From positions 1 through 43,650 of the forward strand of contig CACOJQ010000009.1 in assembly GCA_902627575.1 (NCBI GenBank): 43,650 nucleotides of DNA, written 5' to 3'. Below are positions 36,032-43,650 of the stretch, piece after piece. Each line of letters starts with the position of its first letter. Within the stretch, counting starts at the first letter, position 1. The notes below the pieces were generated by a model that was given only the letters and a program-made list of their open reading frames with translations, did not search any database and was not told the origin of the DNA. This DNA is from an uncultured Bacteroidota bacterium (lineage in GTDB: Bacteria; Bacteroidota; Bacteroidia; Flavobacteriales; BACL11). A program made the translations under genes and the position numbers.

Positions 36032-37132
36032 TTATCTATACTTTCTACCCTTCCACTCAAATGAATTATAAAAAGATAAACAAGCAATAATAACAATATA
36101 AAAAGAATAGAATAACTCAAAAGGAAAAATCAATTTAGCTAAATCAATTCTGTTGAAGAATTTGAGAACTGGAAATAGTAATAAAAAATCCACAATAGAC
36201 TTAACAACAAAAAATAAAATAAAGGAAATAAAAAAGTTTGTGCTAAAAAAAGACATTATTGATAAAAATACGAAAACTAAATTTGTAAAAAAAACTAAAT
36301 AAGAAACATAGGTGCTAGCAACATCTTTATAAAGAGTACTTTTAGAAGCCCATCTTTTTCTTTGATTTATAAAAGATGATATTGAGGGTTGACTATCTGT
36401 AGTTACAATAGCATTTTTTTCTTTTGCAAAAACAATAGATTTATTATTTCTAGACTTAATACTATGCAGTAAAAAAACATCATCTCCACTAGGAGAGGGA
36501 CTATCATTGAAATCATTTAATTTTAGAAAGGACTTTTTTCTATATGCCATATTAGCTCCATTACAAAAAATAGCGTTATTGATACCAACAGAACCAGCAG
36601 CAGATGCAACTAATGAAACAAATTCCAAACACTGTAGTTTCTGAAAAAAACTATTTTTTTTATGATATATAACTGGCCCTGAAACTAAATGCACATCTGG
36701 ATTTTGGAAATAAGAAATCATACTTGATACCCAGTTAATATCAAAACTACAATCTGCATCAGTAGCTAAAATAATTTCTCCATTTGCAATATTAACCGCT
36801 TTCATTATTGCTGTTTTTTTTCCATACTCATCGTCATTTAAATTAATAATTCTCAAATTTTCTATATTTGATTTATGTAATAATGAAAGAGTATTATCTG
36901 AAGAATGGTCATTAACTAAAATAAACTCTAAAATTTTATTACTATAATTTTGATTTTTCAAAAATTCAAGTAAGTTATTAATATTTTTTTCTTCATTTCT
37001 TAAAGCAACTATCACACTAACTGTTGGTCTATATGTTTTTTTTTCAAGTGGCTTTATTAAACTCCAACCAATTTTATATCTTAAAATTTGATAAGCATAT
37101 GCTATTAAAATAATATAAAAAATAGTTTGCAT
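36032..37132 (-). CDS. Family 2 glycosyltransferase, membrane-associated
   Basis: The GT-A fold is clear: VSVIVALRNEEKNINNLL (about 38-55), VNDHSSD (Asp75), the nucleotide-sugar Asp127 in TDADC, GDD at 216-218, and QRKRW at 257-261. A short N-terminal helix and several C-terminal helices put it at the inner membrane, like processive or lipid-linked sugar transferases. It follows the flippase-like gene; the stop and start share one base (TAATG). The pair suggests lipid-linked glycan or glycolipid synthesis. The sugar is not known. Confidence 0.92.
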   Translation of the reverse strand: MQTIFYIILIAYAYQILRYKIGWSLIKPLEKKTYRPTVSVIVALRNEEKNINNLLEFLKNQNYSNKILEFILVNDHSSDNTLSLLHKSNIENLRIINLNDDEYGKKTAIMKAVNIANGEIILATDADCSFDINWVSSMISYFQNPDVHLVSGPVIYHKKNSFFQKLQCLEFVSLVASAAGSVGINNAIFCNGANMAYRKKSFLKLNDFNDSPSPSGDDVFLLHSIKSRNNKSIVFAKEKNAIVTTDSQPSISSFINQRKRWASKSTLYKDVASTYVSYLVFFTNLVFVFLSIMSFFSTNFFISFILFFVVKSIVDFLLLFPVLKFFNRIDLAKLIFPFELFYSFYIVIIACLSFYNSFEWKGRKYR

Positions 37133-38109
37133 TATTTTCTAAAAAATCTTAGAGTAAAAATAAAAATAATGCCGATTAGTGCCGGCAGAACTAAGTTAAT
37201 AATCCACAAACAAAAGGTAGCTGATAAAATACCAATTGAATTATTGGATAACAAACTAAATAAATATAAAGCAACAGAACCACGTATACCAACTTCAGCT
37301 ATGGCAATTGTAGGGATTACAGAAATAACAAATAACATAGTAGTAATTAAAATCATTGAATTGATATAAGACACTTCAACTGAAAAAATATTTAAAAGAA
37401 TAAAATATTGAGCAGTAAATATAATATACCTAGCAAATGAATATAGTAATACTTCTAGTAATTCAGATGAACTATAAAATGAAAAAACTTTACTGTATTT
37501 TGAAAATTTTTTTAAAAACCTAAACTTAGAAAGAAGAACAGTAAAGACTGAAGCGTTTAGAAACAATAAAACAAGAAGAACAGATAATAGTATAACAACA
37601 AACAAAATTATGGGATATGAGAATTCTAAATCATTAATAAATGAATCAAAAGATGGCATTAAATTTGGCAGTAATAAAATTCCGATTAAGCCAAAGACAA
37701 TAGTTATAATTAGTTGTGCCATTGAACCAATAACTGTTATTAAAACTCCTTGAATTCGATCTGCATGTTTTAGGCAAAAAACTCTTCCCGCGTACTCCCC
37801 AACTCTGTTGGGGGTAAAAGAGGAAACTGTAATACCTGAAAATACTGCTCTCAGTGATGTTTTTATTGATATTTTTTCAATTTTAGAAACTAAAAATCTC
37901 CATTTTAAAGATTCAACATACCAGTTTAAAAACATTAAAAAAATAACTAGCACCAAAACTGAAAAGTTGTTTTTTAAAGTCAACAAAATATTATTTAAAT
38001 CAAATTTCTTAAAACTTGCATTGGAATTTAATTGGTCATACAAAAAAAATAATGCTAAGGCAACAATTGATATTTTTAACAAGAAGCTAATAGCTTGTTT
38101 AGATTTCAT
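37132..38109 (-). CDS. Lysylphosphatidylglycerol synthase-type / UPF0104 membrane protein (possible flippase)
   Basis: A polytopic protein of 325 residues with about seven hydrophobic segments. WYVESLKWRFLVS and SSFTPNRVGEYAGRVFCLKH are the family signatures, with further NxIxxRxS-type and AEVGIRGSVALY blocks. The group includes transmembrane domains of MprF and AglD-like proteins. No aminoacyl-transfer domain is attached. A role in moving or modifying a lipid is an inference. It is coupled to the GT2 gene. The interlocked -7 element at 38126-38133 lies upstream, back to back with ruvC. Confidence 0.8.
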   Translation of the reverse strand: MKSKQAISFLLKISIVALALFFLYDQLNSNASFKKFDLNNILLTLKNNFSVLVLVIFLMFLNWYVESLKWRFLVSKIEKISIKTSLRAVFSGITVSSFTPNRVGEYAGRVFCLKHADRIQGVLITVIGSMAQLIITIVFGLIGILLLPNLMPSFDSFINDLEFSYPIILFVVILLSVLLVLLFLNASVFTVLLSKFRFLKKFSKYSKVFSFYSSSELLEVLLYSFARYIIFTAQYFILLNIFSVEVSYINSMILITTMLFVISVIPTIAIAEVGIRGSVALYLFSLLSNNSIGILSATFCLWIINLVLPALIGIIFIFTLRFFRK

Positions 38110-38113
38110 TGAG

Positions 38114-38121
38114 TATGTTTG
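38114..38121 (+). promoter_or_regulatory. -7 element (TATGTTTG) for ruvC
   Basis: TATGTTTG ends 16 bases before the TTG at 38138. A TTG at 38095-38097 lies 16 bases upstream and could be a weak -33. Only 4 bases separate it from the oppositely oriented element at 38126-38133. Confidence 0.5.
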
Positions 38122-38125
38122 TATA

Positions 38126-38133
38126 CAAATATA
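38126..38133 (-). promoter_or_regulatory. -7 element (TATATTTG) for the flippase-GT2-permease group
   Basis: The minus-strand TATATTTG ends 16 bases before the ATG at 38109. It faces away from the ruvC element in a 28-base intergenic gap. Confidence 0.5.
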
Positions 38134-38137
38134 ACAA

Positions 38138-38686
38138 TTGCAAACTGATAAAATAATATTAGGTATTGATCCGGGGACAAGTCTTATGGGGTATGGATTA
38201 ATTCATGTAAAAAAGCAAAAATTGATCATGATTCAAATGGGAGTTATTAATTTAACAAAATTATCTTCTCATGAACTAAAGTTAAAAAAAATATTTGAAC
38301 GAACATTAAATTTGATAGATGAGTATAAGCCAGATGAATTAGCAATAGAGGCCCCCTTTTTTGGTAAAAATGTACAATCTATGCTAAAATTAGGAAGAGC
38401 ACAAGGTGTTGCTATGTCAGCAGGATTATATAGAAATATACCTATTTTTGAATATGCTCCAAAAAAGATTAAAATGGCGATCACAGGAAAAGGTACATCA
38501 AGTAAACAACAAGTAGCATTAATGTTAAAGTCAATATTAAATATTACTGAAATGCCAAAGAATTTAGATGCAAGTGATGGCTTAGCAGCAGCGGTTTGTC
38601 ACCATTTTCAAAGACATGATCATAAAAATAAAAGCTATTCCAGCTGGAAATCATTTATACAAAAAAATCCAAAGAAAATTAAATAA
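38138..38686 (+). CDS. ruvC: RuvC, Holliday junction resolvase
   Basis: It cuts Holliday junctions in the RuvABC complex. At 182 residues the length is normal. The four acidic catalytic residues are present: Asp11 (LGIDPGTSLMGYG), Glu71 (AIEAPFFGKNVQSMLKLGRAQG), Asp144 and Asp147 (NLDASDGLAAAVCHH). The start is a TTG, giving MQTDKIILGID; no ATG lies before the conserved block, and a -7 element is 16 bases upstream. The 3' end overlaps the convergent HIT gene by 8 bases. Neither ruvA nor ruvB is in the window. Confidence 0.97.
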   Translation: MQTDKIILGIDPGTSLMGYGLIHVKKQKLIMIQMGVINLTKLSSHELKLKKIFERTLNLIDEYKPDELAIEAPFFGKNVQSMLKLGRAQGVAMSAGLYRNIPIFEYAPKKIKMAITGKGTSSKQQVALMLKSILNITEMPKNLDASDGLAAAVCHHFQRHDHKNKSYSSWKSFIQKNPKKIK

Positions 38687-39071
38687 ATACTTTTACTTTC
38701 TCTGCTATTTCCTGCATCCTAGTTTTAGATATTGATAGCTTTTCCTTTTCGAAATTAATATCAGACATGCTATTTAAAGGAATCAAATGAATGTGAGCAT
38801 GAGGAACTTCTATTCCAATTACAGAAATACCAATCCTTTGACAACTAATAGCTTTTTTCATAGCCACAGAAACTTTTTTTGCAAAGCAAAAAAGTTTAAT
38901 ATAACATGCATCGTTAATGTCAAAAATATAATCTACTTCTTCTTTTGGGACAACAAGTACATGACCATACGCAATTGGGTTTATATCTAAAAATGCAATA
39001 TGATCATTATCTTCAGCAATTATATAAGCAGGCAGCTTTCTATTTATAATTTGTGTGAAAATACTTGGCAT
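38679..39071 (-). CDS. HIT-family nucleotide-binding protein (HinT-like)
   Basis: A 130-residue histidine-triad protein. It starts SIFTQIINRKLPAYIIAEDN, and the triad HAHIHLIP lies near the C-terminus. HinT-like enzymes hydrolyse nucleoside phosphoramidates such as adenylyl-lysine. It is unusual in having IGIEVPHAHIHLIP where many have NG...QEVPHLHxH, though the histidine spacing is intact. It is coupled to greA, whose stop shares one base with its ATG. It converges on ruvC. Confidence 0.92.
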   Translation of the reverse strand: MPSIFTQIINRKLPAYIIAEDNDHIAFLDINPIAYGHVLVVPKEEVDYIFDINDACYIKLFCFAKKVSVAMKKAISCQRIGISVIGIEVPHAHIHLIPLNSMSDINFEKEKLSISKTRMQEIAEKVKVFI

Positions 39072-39541
39072 TATAATGAGCTAATATGCATTACTTCAAA
39101 CTCAATTGTTCCATTTGGGACCTCTATTCTTGCAATCTCACCAACGGATTTTCCCATCAAACCCTTTCCAATTGGAGATTCGACTGAAATTTTGTGATTT
39201 TTAAAATCAGCTTCTGATTCAGATACAATTGCATAACTCATTTCTAATCCATTTTGTAAATTCTTTATAACGACTTGAGTTAATAAGTGTACAGTTGAAG
39301 TATCTGTAACCTTATCCAAAACTCTCGAGTTTGCAATGTCACTTTCTAATTTAGCAATCCTTGCCTCAAGTAATCCTTGAGCTTCCTTTGCAGCGTCATA
39401 TTCAGCATTTTCAGATAAATCTCCTTTGTCTCTAGCTTCAGCAATTTGATTTATAATATTAGGACGATCAATTGATTTAAGTTTATTCAGTTCTGATTTT
39501 AGGTTATCTAAACCTTGCTTTGATAAATATATAATACTCAT
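39071..39541 (-). CDS. greA: Transcription elongation factor GreA
   Basis: It rescues backtracked RNA polymerase by reaching its coiled coil into the secondary channel. At 156 residues it has the full family length. The N-terminal antiparallel coiled coil carries the tip acids Asp41 and Glu44 in KGDLSENAEYDAAKE. The C-terminal FKBP-like domain ends with KISVESPIGKGLMGKSVGE. It heads a two-gene unit with the HIT gene. No -7 element was found in its short upstream gap. Confidence 0.97.
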   Translation of the reverse strand: MSIIYLSKQGLDNLKSELNKLKSIDRPNIINQIAEARDKGDLSENAEYDAAKEAQGLLEARIAKLESDIANSRVLDKVTDTSTVHLLTQVVIKNLQNGLEMSYAIVSESEADFKNHKISVESPIGKGLMGKSVGEIARIEVPNGTIEFEVMHISSL

Positions 39542-39602
39542 AATAATCTTATTAATAAAAAAGAAAATAATTTTTTGGTTTCTAAAAACTTGTTAAAAAG
39601 AA

Positions 39603-40685
39603 TTATAAATTAATTCTTGCACCGATAGTGTGAGATCCTTGAAAAGGGTCTGTATGTCTGTAAGAATAATCTAAACCAAATGTTGATCCATTTTCGCCCA
39701 TAGGCAGTTCAATAGTAAGACCTCCAGAAGGGCCCCGTAACGCAGTTGTTCTGGTGCTTGGTGTACGAATTCCTTCCTCATAAGTATAACCTAAACGTAA
39801 CATCAGCATATCTCTATATGAATATTCACCTCCAAGTCTGTATTGATCTTTTTGAAATGAATTAGAAGTAAAAGTTCCAGCCCCAGTAATTCTATGTCTA
39901 TTTATATTGATGTCATAGGACATTCCTATATTTAGCAAGGCAGGTAATTCAAGCTCTGAAGACCTTTGTTCAACAGTCATTTTATAATCATCCTCGTCTC
40001 CAACAAACCCACGAAAAGAAAGACCATCACCATTAAAAGACATCCTAGGCCCCACATTTTTTAAAGAAATACCAAACTTTAAATTATCCGCAGATCCGGT
40101 AACATATTGTATACCTGCATCCAAAGCTACACCACTTGCTCCAACATTAGAAATTTGCTCTGAAATAACTTTCATAGTAACACCTCCATATATGCTGTTA
40201 GAAAATATCTTTGCGTAAGATAACGCAAGATTCATAAATCTTGGCGAATATGTTCCAATACCTCCGTCTGGCAAATCCACAGTTGTTATTTCAATATTAC
40301 CAAAATCCATACTCATAACAGCAAAACCTAACGCGCCTGACTCTCCAACTCTTTGAGATATCCCAAAAGAGCTTATATTACTTACAGCATGATCTGTACT
40401 AAACATCTTACTTCCATATTGCAACCATGATGTTTGAGAAAAAATTAATTCAGTCTTCTCTGTAAAAGCTAAGCCAGCAACATTGGAATATATCCCTTCT
40501 AAGCCGCGAACACCTGCAACATTAGCTCCTCCCCAACCAGATGTACGTGCCCAAGGATTTATTAAAAGTTCTGATGCTCCTGCTTGACCGGCTCTTTGTG
40601 GGTTACCTGCATAACCATAACTAATAGCTAAAAGTAAAAAACAAAATATTATAAATACTTTGCTAATATTATTAATTTGTTTCAT
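39603..40685 (-). CDS. PorV/PorQ-family outer-membrane protein
   Basis: It has a signal peptide (MKQINNISKVF then AISYGYAG, cut before NPQRAGQAGA), then RAGQAGASELLINPWARTSGWGGANVAGVRGLEGIYSN. These are family marks of the PorV/PorQ beta-barrels linked to type IX secretion. The rest is strand-rich (GFAVMSMDFG, SYAKIFSNSIYGGVTMKVI, FGISLKNVGP) and ends in an aromatic-rich strand with a terminal GARINL. The ATG at 40685 is preferred over a TTG at 40694. It lies 31 bases after the T9SS-sorted protein, a conserved pairing in Bacteroidota; it may help its neighbour's export or attachment. Confidence 0.83.
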   Translation of the reverse strand: MKQINNISKVFIIFCFLLLAISYGYAGNPQRAGQAGASELLINPWARTSGWGGANVAGVRGLEGIYSNVAGLAFTEKTELIFSQTSWLQYGSKMFSTDHAVSNISSFGISQRVGESGALGFAVMSMDFGNIEITTVDLPDGGIGTYSPRFMNLALSYAKIFSNSIYGGVTMKVISEQISNVGASGVALDAGIQYVTGSADNLKFGISLKNVGPRMSFNGDGLSFRGFVGDEDDYKMTVEQRSSELELPALLNIGMSYDININRHRITGAGTFTSNSFQKDQYRLGGEYSYRDMLMLRLGYTYEEGIRTPSTRTTALRGPSGGLTIELPMGENGSTFGLDYSYRHTDPFQGSHTIGARINL

Positions 40686-40716
40686 ATCTGTCAATTTTAA
40701 AAATCATTTATTTTAA

Positions 40717-43650
40717 TTAGAAAGTATCTAAATCGATAGGCCTCAACGCCCCAAACCATTTTATAACTTTATCTTTCTCAACATATGCATTTGCATCTGA
40801 ATCCCATAATTTAGCTCTAACATGAATCATATATAAGCCTGAAGCAATTGGTATTCCAAAATCATTTTTTAAATCCCAATCTATTGATGTCATATTATCA
40901 TCTTTACTCAATGTTCGCACCAAAGTTCCGGAAACAGTAAATATTTTAATAGTAGCCCTCTTTGGTAAATTAGTAATTTTAACTCTATTATCTAGCTGAT
41001 TAATCTCATATGAAGAATAACCATAGTAAGGATTTGGAACTGCATTTACAGACTCCATAGCATCTAAAGCTATGTCTACGCTACTAACAGAAACTATACT
41101 TTCTGTACTAAAGTTGTAGGCTGGATTAAAACTATTCAAAGAGTTAGCCTCAATGATCCTTGCTTTTGTTGAAGTTGAACCACTTAAATTAGTTGGGCCA
41201 TTTGCTACAAAAGATTCTCCAGGTTCATAATCTACGCCATCATATGTTACTTTTTTTCCACCCCATGTAGTAGCAGCATTTTCATATGCAACAACATATG
41301 TGTTTCCTATTGTTAAAGGCATAGTTTTATCTAAAATTTTATTTGATAAAACACTTTCGTATTGCTTGTAAGGCTTTGTTACACGTAATTTAACTGTCGC
41401 TTTATTTGATAAGTTTAATGACCTTCCTGGAGCTAACAAAGATGATCCTACCCATGTTACATTTTTAAATACTGCCCATTTTCCTTGCAGTGTATTTTCA
41501 GAAAGTAGGGCATATATCCAGTTTGACTCATCATAATTTGGTGGAAAGTCACAATTAGATATATCGTTAATATAGTCGTCTGTTCCTTTAACCCAAGACT
41601 CGCCTTTAACTACATATATATAATGTTTTCCTCCAAGTAAATAGTTGCCTCCTGAAAATTCTTGGCCATCATATACTGGGAAGTCATCCGTAATTAATTT
41701 TCCAGTTGGATTCCACAACATATCGTTACCATTTTCTGAAGTTTGCCATGAATCTTCAGAAAAAATTATATTCAACCTTTCTCCAGTTTCAATATCAATT
41801 GCGTATCCAGGAAACCAACCAAGTCCTTGTGTCCCACTTCCATCAGGGTTTCCTTGCTTGTCTACTGAAGGAGAATTACGTAAACCCATTTTTGTTTGGC
41901 CACCAATTGATAAAGTAGGGTCATCCTGAGCCTCAACTACACATACTCTACTCCAAAGTGATGTATCATCAGTAATTACAACGTCAACAGAATTTAGATT
42001 TTCTAATTTTGCCAGGTTAGTTATTGAGCTTTGAAGTCCAGGACCATCATTAAAATATGATGCAAATCTGTATGGTGCCCAAGTTCCTCCTGACCACTCA
42101 AATGAACCGAAAGGAGATGCAACAACATTATTTTGAATAACAGCACTTTCAAATATACCGTTGGGATCTTCAGTGGCATTACCATAATCACTTAATTGCC
42201 CATCATTGTCGTTTGTGTATGTTCCAGATCTAATCCAATTAAATCCCCAAACACTAAAAAATTGAGATTCATCATCTCTGTCAGCAATACCACTCAACCA
42301 TCTATCATTCATATCTTCAAACTCAATAGTGCCAGAAAGTAACCCATTGTTATCAATATTTGTTGGATCAGATCCTGGATTTAAAGCCTGAATAACTCTA
42401 ACATTTAGCCCAAGACTTGAAATATATTTATCAGAGCCAATTGTTATATCATCATTTGCAGAAGCTACTAAATTTCCATCATCAGAATTAATTAATTCCC
42501 ACCTCCCATATGAAACTACAGCTCCGTTAGAAGTTAAGTTAGGATTCATTAATTTAAATGTAAAATTACCTTCTGGTATTTTTAGAGGGTCTACTACAGT
42601 TATTGACACTGGACCTTTTCCTTGTTGGTACCTTGGATTAAGGCTTCGGTGATCTGGAGAATTTAGAATCTCTTCTACAGTTTCTTCTGTCAACTCAAGT
42701 GAGAATCCTCCATTTCCTTGGCCCTCAATTCTTGTTATTTCCACCCCGTCCCCATATGTTGAAGCTGACATTGTTCCTGTAGATTCAATAAAGTGAGGTA
42801 TTGCTGAATAAACTTGAATATTTCTTCTGCCTGAAATATAAGGTTGGTTTCTTCCATCGTAAGCTGTGTCACTTACGTCATAAGGTGAAGCATTTTCTTC
42901 AGCTCTATTATATCCATATGCCAAAGACATAAAATAATAAGTTTTATGGTTTACTAATCTTGTATCTCCAAGAGCAAACTTATCATCAGTAATTTGAAAA
43001 GAATACTCAACTCCATTATCAACTGATCCTATTACTCCTTCACTCAATATAGAGGCTACTTCTTCTACAGGTGTATAAACTCCTAATATAGGATCTAAGT
43101 AATGATTAACAATTCCTTTAACATCATCTTTTAAATCAGATCTGTAAATTAGTCTTGCTTTATCAGGATCTGATAAATCTGTAACTGAGACTGTTTCGTC
43201 TCTCAATTGGTAAACTAAATAGCCTTGAAACTCATAGTTTGGTGAATTAGCCAAATTATATGGCTTTGTGATATAGGGATCTTTTTCTGAATAAGACTCA
43301 TTAATGTTATTTGATGAACCACTGTTTGATAATGTAAAAATCAATTCTTTATCAAGTTCTCTAATAGTTAAATCAGGGGCATCCGGTCCGTTAAGAATAT
43401 TAAAGTTATTATCAAATAAGGCTTGTGCTTCTCTGTCATAAATTTTTAACAATTGTATTGAAGCTGTCTGACCTCCAGATTTAGCTCTTGCCCATACTAC
43501 TCCAGTTGTAATGGTGTTGACAGCTCCTGGCTCTAAAGTAAAAGGTCCTGCAGACTGTAAAAAACGTCTGTCTGCTGGCACGTTTCCTGCTGTAACTTCA
43601 GTCCACTCTTGTGCTGGGAAGTCAGCGTCAGAGGTGCCAGGAAACATGAA
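40717..43650 (-). CDS. Large secreted protein with T9SS-type C-terminal domain, N-terminus beyond right edge
   Basis: The frame is open through the right edge, so the start is outside. About 978 residues are visible; an internal Met at 43647 is not the start because codons continue before it. Most is beta-rich and Asn/Gly/Ser-rich surface protein with no catalytic motif that I recognise. The last about 110 residues are a type IX sorting/FlgD-like domain: NAVPNPYYGYSSYE, LDNRVKITNLPKRATIKIFT, TSIDWDLKNDFGIPIASGLYMI, then KWFGALRPIDLDTF. This C-terminal block is highly typical of a Bacteroidota family that sits next to a PorV/PorQ gene, as here. Confidence 0.88.
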   Translation of the reverse strand, partial: FMFPGTSDADFPAQEWTEVTAGNVPADRRFLQSAGPFTLEPGAVNTITTGVVWARAKSGGQTASIQLLKIYDREAQALFDNNFNILNGPDAPDLTIRELDKELIFTLSNSGSSNNINESYSEKDPYITKPYNLANSPNYEFQGYLVYQLRDETVSVTDLSDPDKARLIYRSDLKDDVKGIVNHYLDPILGVYTPVEEVASILSEGVIGSVDNGVEYSFQITDDKFALGDTRLVNHKTYYFMSLAYGYNRAEENASPYDVSDTAYDGRNQPYISGRRNIQVYSAIPHFIESTGTMSASTYGDGVEITRIEGQGNGGFSLELTEETVEEILNSPDHRSLNPRYQQGKGPVSITVVDPLKIPEGNFTFKLMNPNLTSNGAVVSYGRWELINSDDGNLVASANDDITIGSDKYISSLGLNVRVIQALNPGSDPTNIDNNGLLSGTIEFEDMNDRWLSGIADRDDESQFFSVWGFNWIRSGTYTNDNDGQLSDYGNATEDPNGIFESAVIQNNVVASPFGSFEWSGGTWAPYRFASYFNDGPGLQSSITNLAKLENLNSVDVVITDDTSLWSRVCVVEAQDDPTLSIGGQTKMGLRNSPSVDKQGNPDGSGTQGLGWFPGYAIDIETGERLNIIFSEDSWQTSENGNDMLWNPTGKLITDDFPVYDGQEFSGGNYLLGGKHYIYVVKGESWVKGTDDYINDISNCDFPPNYDESNWIYALLSENTLQGKWAVFKNVTWVGSSLLAPGRSLNLSNKATVKLRVTKPYKQYESVLSNKILDKTMPLTIGNTYVVAYENAATTWGGKKVTYDGVDYEPGESFVANGPTNLSGSTSTKARIIEANSLNSFNPAYNFSTESIVSVSSVDIALDAMESVNAVPNPYYGYSSYEINQLDNRVKITNLPKRATIKIFTVSGTLVRTLSKDDNMTSIDWDLKNDFGIPIASGLYMIHVRAKLWDSDANAYVEKDKVIKWFGALRPIDLDTF

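Noticed and set aside
36028-36120. Longer permease start at 36120
   Set aside because: It reads through the end of the GT2 gene for 89 bases; the ATG at 36027 gives a typical OppC N-terminus.
43645-43647. ATG at 43647 as the start of the T9SS-sorted protein
   Set aside because: The frame continues to the window edge with coding-like sequence and there is no signal peptide at this Met, so the true start is outside.
1-43650. Search for CRISPR arrays, insertion sequences, prophage or defence islands
   Set aside because: No spaced direct repeats, transposase, integrase, phage structural or restriction genes were seen; the tRNAs do not flank an integrated element.

Overview
The window is an AT-rich chromosomal segment of a member of the Bacteroidota, most likely a marine, free-living Flavobacteriales-type bacterium. 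The evidence is a T9SS-type C-terminal domain beside a PorV/PorQ-family outer-membrane protein, an OmpA protein with thrombospondin-3 repeats, a flavobacterial-style pair of deoxynucleoside kinases, DUF3127 and DUF2797 proteins, Bacteroidota -7 promoter elements (TAnnTTTG) before many genes, A-rich leaders instead of Shine-Dalgarno sites, and several TTG starts. I see no insertion sequence, prophage, CRISPR array or rRNA. Genes are packed very tightly.

Layout. 1-2459 (-): a subtilisin-like secreted protease that runs off the left edge. 2514-4210 (-): a complete umuDC translesion-synthesis operon. 4453-6641 (+): a PAS domain fused to a UbiA/MenA-like prenyltransferase, a pterin carbinolamine dehydratase, and a lipoprotein with a duplicated four-cysteine unit. 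6799-6967 (-): tRNA-Leu(TAA) and tRNA-Gly(GCC), downstream of mutS (7009-9597, -). 9633-10160 (+): a SpoU-type RNA methyltransferase. 10157-13577: an OmpA/TSP3 outer-membrane protein and a divergent lipoprotein with OmpA-like and TPR-like parts. 13645-14749 (-): folK and a deoxynucleoside kinase. 14835-16577 (+): sppA. 16588-18967: a divergent DUF2797/GH3 pair. 19015-19629 (+): the second deoxynucleoside kinase. 19715-22123 (-): membrane pyrophosphatase hppA. 22301-26341 (+): etfB-etfA-bifunctional nuclease-nucleoside transporter. 26433-29659 (+): thyA, a saccharopine-dehydrogenase-like gene, folA and a lipoprotein. 29660-32926 (-): tig-clpP-clpX. 33029-33110 (-): tRNA-Leu(TAG). 33215-34915 (+): an SSB-like DUF3127 protein and an AtoE-type fatty-acid transporter. 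34912-38109 (-): a flippase-like protein, a GT2 glycosyltransferase and an ABC permease. 38138-38686 (+): ruvC. 38679-39541 (-): greA and a HIT protein. 39603-43650 (-): a large T9SS-sorted protein (open at the right edge) and its PorV/PorQ-like partner.

Themes. One group handles DNA upkeep (umuDC, mutS, ruvC, the SSB-tailed DUF3127). A second handles thymidylate, folate and nucleosides (thyA, folA, folK, two deoxynucleoside kinases, nucleoside transporter). A third handles protein quality control (tig, clpP, clpX, sppA). Energy genes include etfAB, hppA and the MenA-like enzyme.

The observations most worth a second look are the PAS-prenyltransferase fusion, the interlocked divergent promoters at mutS/SpoU and flippase/ruvC, the SSB-like C-terminal tip on DUF3127, the dehydrogenase gene translationally coupled between thyA and folA, and the duplicated-cysteine lipoprotein. 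Most of the rest is ordinary housekeeping.
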